Assembly (NCBI RefSeq): GCF_021155765.1
Contig: NC_060107.1
Coordinates: 16,912,501-16,976,500 of the forward strand
Length of the DNA stretch: 64,000 nt
DNA from: Diprion similis
Taxonomy: Eukaryota > Arthropoda > Insecta > Hymenoptera > Diprionidae
Reading direction: 5' to 3'
Shown here one piece after another: positions 37,101 through 50,700 of this stretch. A model generated the notes under the pieces. The model was not told the DNA's origin, did no database searches, and was given only the letters and a program-made list of their open reading frames with translations. A program made the position numbers and the translations under genes. Position 1 is the first letter of the stretch; every line of letters begins with the position of its first letter.

Positions 37101-38324
37101 TGTAATAGAAAGGAATTCTAGAAACTGGTGTTTTTCATCCAATCCGAATGTTTTTATGCTTGTTTTGTACTTATTATGCACATTTTGACCAGATAGTCAG
37201 AAATGGTCTGAAAAACATTCAAGTAATTTTATGATCTAGTATAATTATAACTTACAGATTCCAATTCTTGATGAACTGTGGAATCATGTTGAAATTAATC
37301 TATTTTTATGTACTCTAGAGATAATTCTTTATAAAAAATTTTCGGACAATCTCTGGGGATCTCTATGGCGAACAAAATATACTTAAAAATATGAGAATCA
37401 AAATCCTTAGCTTTTGTTCACAAAAGTTCAGTTTAGATCTTTAAGTTTTCATAGATCTCTATTCAATATTTCATGTATCATTAAATTTTGTTTATGTTGG
37501 TCAAGCCATTTCTCTGTAATTTAGGATACACGAAATACTTATTGAACCGTTTAGAAACTCGCCATCACGTCATTGGAAGCAGCAGAAACTTGCAAGGTTC
37601 CATGGATCATCTTCATCATATACTTGATAGGTATTTTTTGGTGAGCCGCTAATATAGGGATCAAAATTAATCAACGTGCCATTTCGTTTGTTCTGTGTCA
37701 AATGAAAATGCATTAAAGTGGTTTTGGTCAGAATTTCGTATAGAATCGGGCTGTTAAGCCTTTTTTTGTGTATGAGATACGTGGACTTCGATATTTGGAA
37801 ATATAGACGTCACATCGAAATTGACCACCCCCTTAATCCAAATTTTCTCATAGTTCATTTCTATTAGATAGTAGAAATGTTAGATTCCGGTTTGCCATCA
37901 TGTGTGCGAACAACATTGCTGAGAATTATTTAAAAGGTTATTTTTCTGTTCTTAACTTTAAATTCAAACGGTTCGGCCCATTCATTTGTTCAGCTCTCCA
38001 TTAGCAAGAATTAATTTGTGAAAAGAAACGTTGGGATAATATGATATCGTCATTTTCTGATAAAAGATTACCCGTGGATCGCTTTTTACCCTAATGAAGT
38101 AAAATACGTATTAAACGAAACACTGAGGATGAAATTCCATCAGCTGAAACATCTAGCTGAAAATTGTCTATCATGTCCAATTATAGCTTTTATCGATCGA
38201 ACAAAGTTATCTGGTATTGGATCTATGTAAAGTCGGCCTGTGATCTTCAAATTTGCTAAAAAAATTTACACCCCGTTTTTATAAAAAATTGCCCCCGAAT
38301 TGCTCTCTGTTTTTTGTTATTTGC

Positions 38325-39055
38325 ATGGTTTTCGAGAAACTAAAAAAAAAAAAACAAACGAAAATGCATTTCCCGGTGCAGCCGGGTGACTCGCGGATTT
38401 TCAAAAATCATGGATTTTCCGAATAACACTTGAACCGAAATTGCTCTCTAATTTCTTCCAATTGTTCTGTAAGTTTTATTATTTGCTTCCACAGGGTTTT
38501 CGAGAAAAACGGAAAAAACGTTTCGGGTACCTGTGGACCAGCAAAATGGCGCAAAATTCAAACGAATGTTTGGAAAAAACTAATGGTTATTCCAACGAAA
38601 TAGGATAAGCTCTGAATTACTCCTTATTTGCTTCTAAATATTTTATCATTTTTATGAATTGCTTCTGCATAGTTTTCGGATAAATCAGAACAAATCGAAA
38701 AAGGGGTTTTTGCGAAGCGAAGTGTGGTCGAATTCGATTTGGTGTGTAGCTCAGACGAATAAATGTATAGAAAATCTGACAATTGTTGCTATTTGCCCAC
38801 GTATTGCTAGTCATTTCTCCGCAAATTTCGTAATTTGCTCCCTTACAGTTTTCGAGAAAAGTGGGAAAAAAGGGGGCCCTGGTTTGGAGGTTAGTCGATG
38901 AGTGGCGAACACCCAATTGCGATACATGTATGTATGCGATACAAAAAAATGTCAATTCAGTCCGAGTAACAATTGCTCTCAATTATTCCTCAATCGTTTA
39001 TGACCATTCTTACAATTTAGATACTTGCTGCTACCTGATTATCGAGAAAACTGAA
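38325..39055. repeat. Decayed ~175-bp tandem satellite, five units
   Basis: The anchor GTTTTCGAGAAA (or near variant), usually preceded by an AATTTGCTTCC-like stretch, recurs at about 38328, 38496, 38671, 38849 and 39038, giving spacings of ~166-189 bp. Each unit also has an A-rich tract just after the anchor. Units are too diverged for an active satellite and look like an old array. Confidence 0.75.
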
Positions 39056-39130
39056 AAAAAACCAAAACGTATGATCTGTAGTAGGTAATGTAGACGAGCG
39101 GCGAATTTGAAATCGTATCAAAAACAAAAT

Positions 39131-39166
39131 ACGTTAACTGAAAATGTATAAAATTTCAGTTAACGT
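39131..39166. repeat. Perfect 13-bp-arm hairpin
   Basis: ACGTTAACTGAAA and its exact reverse complement TTTCAGTTAACGT are separated by 10 bases. It lies in non-coding sequence just right of the decayed satellite. No function is evident. Confidence 0.7.
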
Positions 39167-39189
39167 AAAATATGTTAATTCGGTACAGG

Positions 39190-41766
39190 TAATACTTGCT
39201 TCTGATTGCTCGTACAGTTGGGATTGAAATTCCAGCAAGGTTCATTTTCACTTTCAGACGCTTACCGGATGAGTAAGGTTTTGTTTTCTTTACAATTGCT
39301 GACATTTAACACACAGGTAACTCATGAAAATTTAATTTTTTATTGTGCTTTTGATGATACTTATGATGCTTACGAATATGCTTAGGACGCTTCGTCGCGA
39401 TCGTCGCGATACATCGTTGAGAAGAACCGGAGGACACTGATTTTGATGATGCTTTCTGGGTTTCTCTTTTACAAAACTGGCTTTTACAAGATTCTCTCAC
39501 ACGCCAATACTGCTGGCTCAGCATGTTCGAAAATTATCGCATGTGACTAGACGTATGCGACTACGCGGTATTGGAGAATATCAAATTCGTGTTGCATGAA
39601 ATTCCGTCTATGCGATAATTATCGAGAATAGGTCCCTGGTCTGATGGCAATTATTGCATTCGAATTATATTAGGCAATTCGATTATTATAAATCGAGTGA
39701 GGGACGTACTTTTGGTCTAAGCATCTCGAGTGTCCAAGTAAGAACTAAGGAAAGCGCTGGCTTAACACACCCGCGTTTTCAACCAGGAGTTCTGGCGTCA
39801 GAATTCGAGTCTCGCTAAACGCAGCTCTGGACCATAAATCCTGAGTCTCGCATGACGCGCTTTGATCGAGAAACAAATTCTCTGACAAATGCAGCTCCGG
39901 TTCAACAAATTTGAATCTGTAAAAATGATATAGCTGGTTAGAATAGGTTGATTCGGGTCGGTAAGATCAGTTCAGACTCTCACCTAATAATACGGAAGCT
40001 GCAATTTTATCAGCAACTCATCTTTGCAAGTTATTATTGGCGGTAAAGCACTCATAATTAGATACGAATTTTGAAACGAGCTATAAGAGCTCTCCCTGAA
40101 ATTCGTACACGTTACAGCGATTGCGGCGCAAATTCATATCGATCATTGTAAAAACAGTTAATTACAACAACATTTACCTGACATTAAACCTACTTTTACC
40201 TAATTCATCTTTGCCGGGAAGATTCCTCGATTTAAAATTTACTCATTACGTACCAAGAACACTTTCATGTAGTACGTTCGTTAAAGTAGATTAAATATGT
40301 ATTACGTTACATAGCACGTAAGATCTACTTATTCCGATACATTAAATCTCTATATTTCTGTATAAAATTTGAAAATGTGATGTGATAATGAACTTTTTTT
40401 TCAGCTTTTAAACAGTCAACCACTACATATCTAGCTATTGTTGTATTTTGTACTTATTATGATTAACACTTAACATTTTCCCATGAATTGTCATGCGAAC
40501 ATTATGAAACTTGTTGGTTTTTCCAGATCAATTAATGAGCTCTAGGTGGAATTGCATAGTCTTCAATAACCTTTCATGTTGATGCTATCAGAATATTTTG
40601 GATACAACCATCTTAACAATTGACTGCCAATTTAATACCCAAATCTTAGCATGCTCCTCGTAATTTTGGTATTGGTAATTTACAAGTGGGCAAAATTATC
40701 ACAGCATTTTAGAGTATTTATTCGGTATTTTGGTTCATACTTATAACTTGTATGCGAACCAATACCATTTTATAATACAGTAATTCACAAGCATATCATT
40801 ATAATAATATGCTAAATTATGGTACCAAGAGCGAAAGGAGATAGGCATGTCATATACAAATGTTACTAGAGGAAAAAGAAAATAAGGATAAATTTCGTGT
40901 ATGTATATTTTGATTTCAAATACCATAAAATACAAACATAATTTTATAACGAATTATAGCAAATTGCTCAGAATTATAATTCGGAAATGAGTACGAAATA
41001 GAAGAAAAAAATGGTATTAATTAAGTAAACAAAGCTTAACTACACTGGGACCTCATTGATATTTGGACGTATAAAATACAATGTTTTTAATAGATTTTAA
41101 TAGAGAATGCTCCAATCGTGGTAACGATAAAACTTACAATTCCGATACACGTGTATATAAATTGAATAAAGTACTCAAAGTACAAAAACATATCAGTTAG
41201 TATTTAAAGATTGTCATATTTTGCTACAATTTTTTGGTACAGATAAAAAGGCATGAGAGGCAAAGATTGAATACAAAATAATAATACTTTGCTAAGATTT
41301 ATTTGAAAAAAAAAAACCTCGAGGGATATACGCGATTAATTAGAAAATTAGTCGAAGGTAAATTTTGAGCCACTAATGTTCAAATAACAAAAGTCTGAGC
41401 ATTTAATCGAGATTTTGTTATATACTGTTGCCAATATTCGTGCGCGTGTATGTGTGTCTGTGTGTGTGAGAGTGTGTGGTTAAAACTGTTATTTTCATCA
41501 AAATCAACGTTTTACGTTTTTTCGTTATGACTGCTCTCAGTTGAAATTAACTACAGCCGTTAGAATAATTAATGATATATACACTATAATCAATCCTCAA
41601 CCAGTTACCAAATATTACAAAAAATTGTCAAGTTAAGTTACTGTAAAAATAATTTTAAACAAAGACAAAACAAAAGAGAAAAAAAAAAAAATAAAAAAAA
41701 AATAGTAAAATGGTAAAATAAAAATAAAATAAATTAGTTTAGAATTGAGGAGCTATTATATAAAAA
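39190..41766. other. Non-coding AT-rich region left of the Raw-like gene
   Basis: 2.6 kb with no recognisable exon. It holds short direct repeats of the form CTGGACC..CCTGAGTCTCGC (39780-39900), a TG-rich microsatellite (41443-41480) and A-rich tracts. The right end should contain the 3' UTR of the Raw-like gene. Confidence 0.4.
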
Positions 41767-44700
41767 TTAACGACGTTGAACTTCTTCTATCGCATGCTGT
41801 AAAGCATCGGTAATATTTTGAAATACAGGTACACCTTCGCGAGTCGCATAGTCTGATAAATACATTCTTCCTCGATTATAGTCCTTAATAGCTTGTTGAG
41901 TTAGCTAGAAGAGAAAGATGACAAGTAAAAGATTGGTACATCTTCCTACTGAATTGATTTATTTATAGATGAAGAGTGAAGAGCTATACCTTTTCTCCAG
42001 AAATTGTACAATCATCAGGAAGACTCTGAATGCATAAAACAAGTTTTGAGCGGAGTCCTATGAAATGAGCTGCCAATGCCATTACAGATATGCCCCTCGA
42101 ATGGGGCGGGACGATTAGTAAAATTATATGTGATGCTTTCATATGTTGTAATTGTTGAGATAATATCCTCAAATCATATTCATTTAAATCTGCTTTGTAC
42201 ACAGATAAACCCACCGATCTAAACACAAAGCGAACCAGAAAATTAATATTCAGCTGAACACTTGACCTTTAAAGATATTTACCCAAAATTGAGCTAAATA
42301 TAACTTGAAAAACTCACTTTATTTGAGGTGCAGCCGTCGAATTTAACCAGAATATATCTTTCCCAGTCACACCAACAAATATATCTCGATTTTCCGACTC
42401 TGGTATTAAAGTGTTGGGCCAGCCTGTATCGAAAATTTTATAAATCTCATTTTCTCATTCCTTGTTCCTTGGTATGTACATACAGATATCTAATAATTAG
42501 GGCCCAGATCAAGTAAGCATGGGACTTTTGCTTTAATATCCACTGTTTTTTTCATTTATATATTTACATATTTATAAAATATTTAACCAATCGAAGGTTA
42601 AATAAAGATGAAAAAAAAAAACTATACAAAACGGAAAATCGTACAATACAAAATTACAACCCTGTATATTTACAACAATGGATGGAAAATATTTTGAATT
42701 TCATGTGCCCACATGTTAGTTTCGTTGAGATTATTTCGATGATAAAAAAAAAATAATTATAATAAGCTGATTAATTTAGCAGAACTAACATCATAGTTGC
42801 ACAGAATTGTACACCTATAGTTACATTTCGGCTATGCATAATAGGAGAATTTGAACTTGCAATTATTATTTCCTTGCCACAAAAACATTGCACATTTTTT
42901 CATACATACACAATTGGTAAAACAACTATCGCCCAGATTTGATTTAAAATATTCCTGAACTGGTTTCCAATTTGGCAAAAAAAGAACTACTACAAATGTT
43001 GAATGGTCTAATATACACGAAATGTAAATGTCTTGTTTGCGGAAAACAAAATTCACTCAACAATTGACGGTGCCTCAAATATATTTGAGAAATGGAAATA
43101 GCTAAGTTTCAAAACATGAATTCAAAAGAGAATAGTCCGGTTTGCGATTGAAACGTAACAATGGCATTTATATGTGTTTATTATGGTTGAACCAGTCAAA
43201 CTGTCTGGATCAAAAGTTAGGAAAAGAGGAAAAATTAAAAAGAGATTTCCAGCAATGTTATTTGTGCAATGATTATGAACATGTATGAAACAACGTTCTT
43301 ATCAAGTAAAAGAAATGAATCTGACCAAATCCAAATAACACAAGCTAAAATATCAACAATTTGGGAAATCGGTTCACAATTATACTGTACAAAATAATCA
43401 AACTCAAGTGTTCTTTTTCCAGTTCTAATGTTTTTGGGTTTATTTTGGTCACTGACTAAATATTCACAAACTGTCTGAGAAACATAGTTTTTTAGATTTT
43501 TTCGAGGTAATCTCTCAAGGTCTCTATAATGAACAAAATAAGGACAAAAACATTAGAATCTGACAAAAAAAGAAACACTGCAATTCAATCATTTCAAACG
43601 TTTTAACTATACAATCTTGTGTCAAATCGTAATATCTTACAATTAGCTTGGGTTATTCAAATTTTTTCAGATTAATTTTTTTTACTTAGTAGGAATGCTG
43701 TTTCATTTGTGTTCACCATAATTGCAGCAAATAACATCCCCGGAGACGTTTTGAACGTTTTTTCTATGTATTCACCAGCCGATTCATCCTCAAACGTAAT
43801 TTCTGTGAAATATTTCAAAGAGCTCATTTGCTATTGCTTGTGAATTATATGGATTATCAAGGATCCATATTACCAGTTAGCAGAAGACTGTTTGAACAGA
43901 AAATACCTATAAAGTTGTTAAAAGGGTGAATGAAAGCTCTGTGGAGGAACTTTGAAGCCTTCTTATAAAATATACTCCAAATTGAAGGTATCTCACTTTC
44001 ACTGGCAACGCTGTTATTTTTTAATTTCCAAGCCCACTCAGTTGCGACCGCACAGAATTGTTCAAAATTAATTTGATATTCAGCCGGATCATCTCTTGTC
44101 GAAAAATTCGCTATCAATGTCTCATATACATCTGGAATATTAAAATTTGCAGTTAGGTGGAACAATAGATTAAAAATTTGAACTCGAGTCATTCGATTGA
44201 ACTTCGAAAAAGTTTTCATAAAATAATCAGACATATTGCTGACTGGAAAATTTTTGAATCTGATTTTCGCTCGATGCATTAAGACAGGTCTGCCTTTTTT
44301 CGGTCATCTTCAGGTGTATTATTAGGACTTTTTTTTTTAATTTGCTGCTGTTTATTGCAATGAAACTTGGTGAACATTTTTATTGATGATATTACACGAC
44401 GCAAGAATTTTTTTTGTCACACAATATTGAATACATAGAGATGCAAGCAGCGTTGCAGGACTGCTGCTTTACGACCTGCACTACGATCACGGCTCTTCTA
44501 ATGATTTCGTAATCTTCATCAAATCGTAATTTTCAAATTTGAAAGTCGTCCGAATAATAGATACTGGTTTTCTGATTACAGATATGCCTGGCTTTTCTTT
44601 TTCATGCCAATAGAATATTCGCAATCGTGGTCTAGGTCGTAAAACAGCAGTCCTACGGTGCAACTTGCACCAACTTGAGAATTTAATATTGTGGGACAAA

Positions 44701-47700
44701 AATATTTCTGCGTTATGTAATAATATCAATAAAAATATTCACCGAGTTTCATTGAAATGAACAGCAAAAAATTTCTAAAACAAAAACATCCTGATAATAT
44801 ACCTGAAAGTGCTCTAAAAAAGCTGACTCTACCCTTAAATACAAATAATCACTCATTCCGTTGATTACCATCTCTCACATTCTGTTTATATACATATATT
44901 ACCTGAATTGTGTATAGCGTTGAGCGAATCTGCAACCGATACATTACTTTTTGCATTAGACTGTAATGCAATCCATGCCTGAAAATTATTGGCCATATTA
45001 TAATACCAAACAGTTATTAATAAAGATTGCATACTTACTTCGCCCAAGCTTACTGTTCCAGTGTTATTAACATCCATAGACCTAAATATCTCATTCAATT
45101 TTCTGAAAAACAATTTTATCATCATCAGAATCTAACGATCTAGACAACGCGAACGAATTTGCACTTATTCAGAGTTTCTCACCACAATATTTGAAACTCG
45201 AAAATCGACTCGAACGATTTATATCAGAAGGCATAAAACCTCAAACCTTACTTTCAGGTATTAGAAAACTCACGAAATTAACTTTCTCAGCACAACGCGT
45301 ATAAAAAATTTGGTTATTGATTCTTTCAAGTACGAGAACGATGTTAAAACGAAGAAAATGATAACATCCAAATGGAATAGCATTACCATGAATATCATCA
45401 ACTCCTTGATATTGATAACATTACTACATTTAACCATTTTGGGCAAAGTTTCTGAACGACAAGATTCAGAAGAGAGAATGAAAATCGAAACTGAGCCTTG
45501 AATTTTGCCCAATTTCCACATGTTTAATAGATACATACATGAGGTCAGTTCCCAACCGAAGTGGCCTAATTCCATCTTCAACATTTAAGTCTTGTACATT
45601 AATAGCATCACGGAGTATCTGCAATCACAGCAAGTGCGCGTAGTTATTCTCATGGTTTTAAATTTGGTAACAATAGAGTCAGAATAGAAGAGAAGTTTAG
45701 CTACGTTTTTTGTACAAGATCGGAAGTATTAGAACATGAAATTTTTATGGCTAAAGTATCATAGCATCCCAGATTGTTGGATATATGACTATAACCCAAC
45801 TGAAGTTAGTAAAATTTGACCAGAATGAATAACAAGTATATATTTGACATCCGGGTAGAATATAAAACACCTGAACGAATCAGGCGAAGCTTTCGGCATC
45901 GCTCGATTGTACAAAAATACTACAATCACGGCTCATACTTTCACGATATTATATACATTAGCAGCTATGTATAAGGAGAGATGAATGCACACTAAATTTT
46001 TATGGGAATGTAATAAGGATTTGATTTTTTGGTGCCAAACAGTCGAAGAAAGCCAATGTTTTTCGTGAAATTTTTTTTCTCAGGCAGTGAAGACACCTAC
46101 GCAGCCAAAAAGCTATTATGTTCGGCACAAAGCTACATATAGAATATGATTAGGTCATCTAAAATTTCATGATAAAGTAGTTAGCTTTTTGTCTAAGTCA
46201 TCATTCAACTCTTTCCAAAATAGATAGATAATTCATAATTACGATTAGTTGGGTAATTACACAGTCAAATTTATTCGACTGTCGGAAATTTACTAGAGCA
46301 TCTATGGTGTACATATATTCACGAATTGAAATCTCATTCAGAACAGAATTCTTCTTCAATAATTATAATATACAATATTAGGTATTTGTGAATGATGATG
46401 TAATTGACATTGACCATCGAATAACATTTGCAAAAAATACTTTGTCGCAATAGTCGAGTCATGACGTGAATACATGCCATTACGAAATTTTCAATTTCAA
46501 CTGTTTTGCAGTATTTGCAAATCAACTGATTCAAGTTTTGGATGTTTATAACAGTCCAAGTTCAAAGCTTGTAACGATTTACTAATGTGTGTTCTATGTA
46601 CAGGTAACGCGTCATTTAGACAGTCCTTTTTACGGCTTAACAATGAGGTAGTTCACATGTGGAGCAGTTACCTTAGATGTACAATTGAGAGCAATCGATA
46701 TGTTCCCGAATATTGGTATTCTCTGCCGTTCCACGAGATTTTGAAGTACTAGTAGCCCATTCATCAAGTCATAGTATTCTCTGGAATAATGAAAACCCTT
46801 AAGTAGAATCCATTACATGTTATAATAAACGAAGAGAATGATCGTAAAATTAATTGTAAAATGTAAGGATGATGGGGCCATATTGCCTTCATCAAAAGTT
46901 AGGAGAAGAGAAGAAAGCGTTCAACGAATATCTAACAATGTTATCTGTGCCGATGATGGTGAAAACAATTGAAACAACATCTCTACTATGCGATAGAAAT
47001 GATTCTGAGTATCACAAACCAGAACCAACTATTTCAGAAAAGTTTTTTTCATTTAAATATACAAAATGATAGAACTCTTGTGTCTTTGACTACTGTACAA
47101 TTGACATAGAGTCCTCCATAGACTATGCTGACTTTTTTTTATCAAATAGTAAAATCAATGATAACTAATTTCCTACAGCTACGGATTTTTAAAAAATATC
47201 TATTGAAAGTGAATTAAAAACGCATGTACTTTAAATGGCGAAATTTACCCCCCTTGCACGCACAGTTCAGAGCTGAGATAGAGGTATCAGATATGCTTTG
47301 GAAGAAATTTTTATTTACTTATTAGAAACAGGTTTAGCAGGCAGCCCAGTTAGAATTCAAAATAGTCTATTTTAGGGACTACCCTAATGGGCATCATATT
47401 GGTGCAGATGATCCGGTTAGAAATTTATAAACGCTTTTCCTTATTTCCCAGCTTTTGATTCATATGGCACGGCCTGTTTATCCGTAAATACCAGTTTGTT
47501 TCTCTACTGTATAAAGGCCTTTTATTTATAACTGCGTATACTTACTGCATCGAAACATTTTCTCCAAGTATGCTTTGACCAGGTCGATAAGGATAAATAA
47601 CAAGTATTAAGGAATTGCTGCGCGTAGCTGCCAATTGAGCTGCTTCTATAATACCTGCAGTGTTGCGTGTTTGGTTGTCTATAACAAATAGTAAGACCCT

Positions 47701-50700
47701 TGCTGCCTGTTTAGCTTCATATTCTTGAGCTATCAGTTCTGGCCCCCATTGTGAAACTTGCTGCAAAATTCATTTGCTCGTTACAGAAATTTGCAGTCGT
47801 CGTGCTGCGGAAAGGAAATCAAATAAACAATATCCAACTACTCACGGGATTATAATATGTGATTCCAAGACTCTGGAGTGTTGGTATCGCCACGTCTGAC
47901 CTCCAAGTTGTGGGGTTACAAGATCCACCCAAAAATACCTCGCTTGCCATTCTCTCTAGGGAAACGTAATCACAGAAAATGTAGCACAGGTACCAATGCA
48001 CGTTGCAAGAATACAACGGCAACGAAATATGTTATATAGATTATAATATGAAAGTTATTGTTACTCTGCAACTCACTTGAATTGGGTTTAAAATTAATAT
48101 CCTTTCCATCACAATGCACTGAAAGATTGGCGCTCATAGGAACAGGTACTCTGCAATTTAAAAAATACTTAACAATATGACAAGCCGTTTAACGGAAGAG
48201 CGAAGCCTCAACTTGTTGACTTACATAGTTATTTAAACGTAACAGTAGTAAACAAACTGTTTCATTGTATCAAATCGTATTCATCTTTCATTGTTTCAAA
48301 GATTTTTCACAAGGTTTTTGCAAAAAAATTTTTTGGATTGTTTGTAGTTTATGTAGATAAAATATATTTGTTATTGGAAAAACAAAATTTTAGCTGCATA
48401 TAAAGTTTCTTTCAATTCTCTCAACTTTCAAGCTTCCATACAACGCGTTTGACATTTAGACGCACATTGTTGCTTAAATGCACTTCACTGATACTTTCCG
48501 ATATAATGATTTACTTCCGTATCTTCAAAATTGAAGACTTTAATAGGTCGTGAATTGCGATAGTCTATGTGAGTTGATTTGTATGAATTATTTCAGTAAA
48601 ATTATGTAATATTGATGTAATCAGACGTGTGTCAGAGCTATTTCTATTTAGTTTATTACGTAGTAGCTTTTAATGAATATGTTGATGTATCAATACAACG
48701 TATTTTCAATTTAGCATACGCTAGATACATACAAGCAGAAATTGATTTCCATGGAAATTGAAGGAAAAAAATATCAGGTGTGTATTACGCCGGTGTTAAA
48801 TAAACTACTGTTATTGCAGTGCTGTTTAATATGTACAGCATAGCAGTGAGTGTTCTGAATTTTATTTTGCTATCCAATTCTCATTTTTTGAGCATTTCTT
48901 TACCGACGCTCTTCAGAAGACTAGTAGTAAGACTATGCACAATTTTGAGAAAAATTAAACCTGCCAGAATACAAGGCGTTATAGCAAAATTGTAACTTTT
49001 ATTTTTTACCAGAATTTCACGCATGAGATAAGAATAATCTGAAAAAAAAGGTTTTATGAAAATAATATATTTATCGGGGATAAAAAGCACTAAAAAATTA
49101 ACACAAGAAACGCCTAGAATGGTAATCTTCCTGCAGCATTTGAAGTATCAATACAAATAGTAAACAGTCATGCATGGTTCTAACATTTTTATAAAGCAAA
49201 TATATCATCTTTTAGGTGAATTTGGATTTTCGTTGAAAGAACTTCGATTCACTTACTGCACAACCTTTAAACATGCACTTAAATTATACGAAATAAGTAC
49301 AGTCTATCCACGTCGACTATCAGAATTATTACAATCAGCTATGTAAAAGCAAATAATAAAATTGCTGTAATTTTGTACCTTTTTTGACGTCAAGTTAGTA
49401 ATATTGAATACCAGTTAACATTTTTAATCTACAAATACCAACGAATCGGACGCTTAAACTAGCAGGCAATATTTGAGTCAGAAGATAAAATCCTGCTCAA
49501 CGGACAGAGATTTGTTTTCCTTTTTGTTTTAAAATATTCCTCAAACCAAAAAGAACATATTTCTTTGTTCCAGAAATAATTTGAACTAGAAATATGCCAC
49601 AAATTGATTGCAGTCGGAGTCTCAGATATCACTAAGTCGTTATCGCCTGCTAGTTTAAGCGTCACCTTGTGTATACAGAGTAATGTTAGTATATTATTCA
49701 ACGAGATCAACTAAAAAGCATTGAATGATTCATTTTGCCAGATTTTTACTATTTTTCACCTTTGCACTTCTGGCATCTGTGTCACAACACTCAAAATACA
49801 AAAGCACATGCCATTGGGACTTTAATTTTGCCAAGTAGAAGGAAGTATGGTAGAGATTTGATATCAATATGCAAAAAATGATACTGATATGACATGACAA
49901 TTTATTTGTGAGCTGAATTTGTTATAGTTGGTTAAACAGTTCTGCTGCTACTATCAGCCTCACATCTAATGGATGATACATTGTTAAATCAATATTACAG
50001 CCAACCACGTGTATTATCCACAGTGAGAATTATCTTCAATACTTGTGCCAATGAACAGTTGAAATGATCACTTTTCCATAGTTGGTAAAGATTTTTCGTC
50101 GAATCACAAAGATTTTATTCCCTTCATACAGCATTCTTCCTGTTTTAAAACGAACAGTAACGACGTGCAGGAAGAAATTTGATAAGAGAATGTAGATAAT
50201 CAATGTATATTATCTACAACAGCCATACACCATCACCATGGCGTGCGTGAAAAACGCCACATGTGTAATTTGAAAGTGAAAAACGATCACACCCTATATT
50301 CGTACTCGAATTTCCAATATCTTCAATTATTTTTTTTCCTGTTTTCCAGTGCATTATGCAAGTTTTCAGATGCTTCCAGATGAGTTCAATTTGATTTCAG
50401 CAATTGGCTTTAGCTTTTGACGAATAGTTGTTGGTTCGACATGTTACTTAGATAGACCCTTAACTTTAAATAGTAGTTCTGTTATTTTTTCCAAGTATTG
50501 GTAAACGTACTTCCAAATGTCAAATCCTTTTGCAATGAAAAACAGCACGCCACGTTTCAACATCATTAACATATATGAGTATCCTTTGTAACAATTATGT
50601 TCATTTACAATAGATCTTTAAATACTCTTCCCTGGAACAAACAAAGTAAACTGTCATCTAATTTGATTTCTATTTTTTTTTCTCTCGTATTTGAAAACAG

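Noticed and set aside
39780-39900. Possible tRNA-like TTCGAGTC stretches
   Set aside because: No paired arms for a cloverleaf around them; they are part of short direct repeats. No tRNA gene was found anywhere in the window by eye.
48881-49090. Minus-strand frame with a hydrophobic stretch within the Raw-like gene
   Set aside because: The exon phases from 51053 to 48150 already close without it, and it lacks good splice borders, so it is likely intronic.
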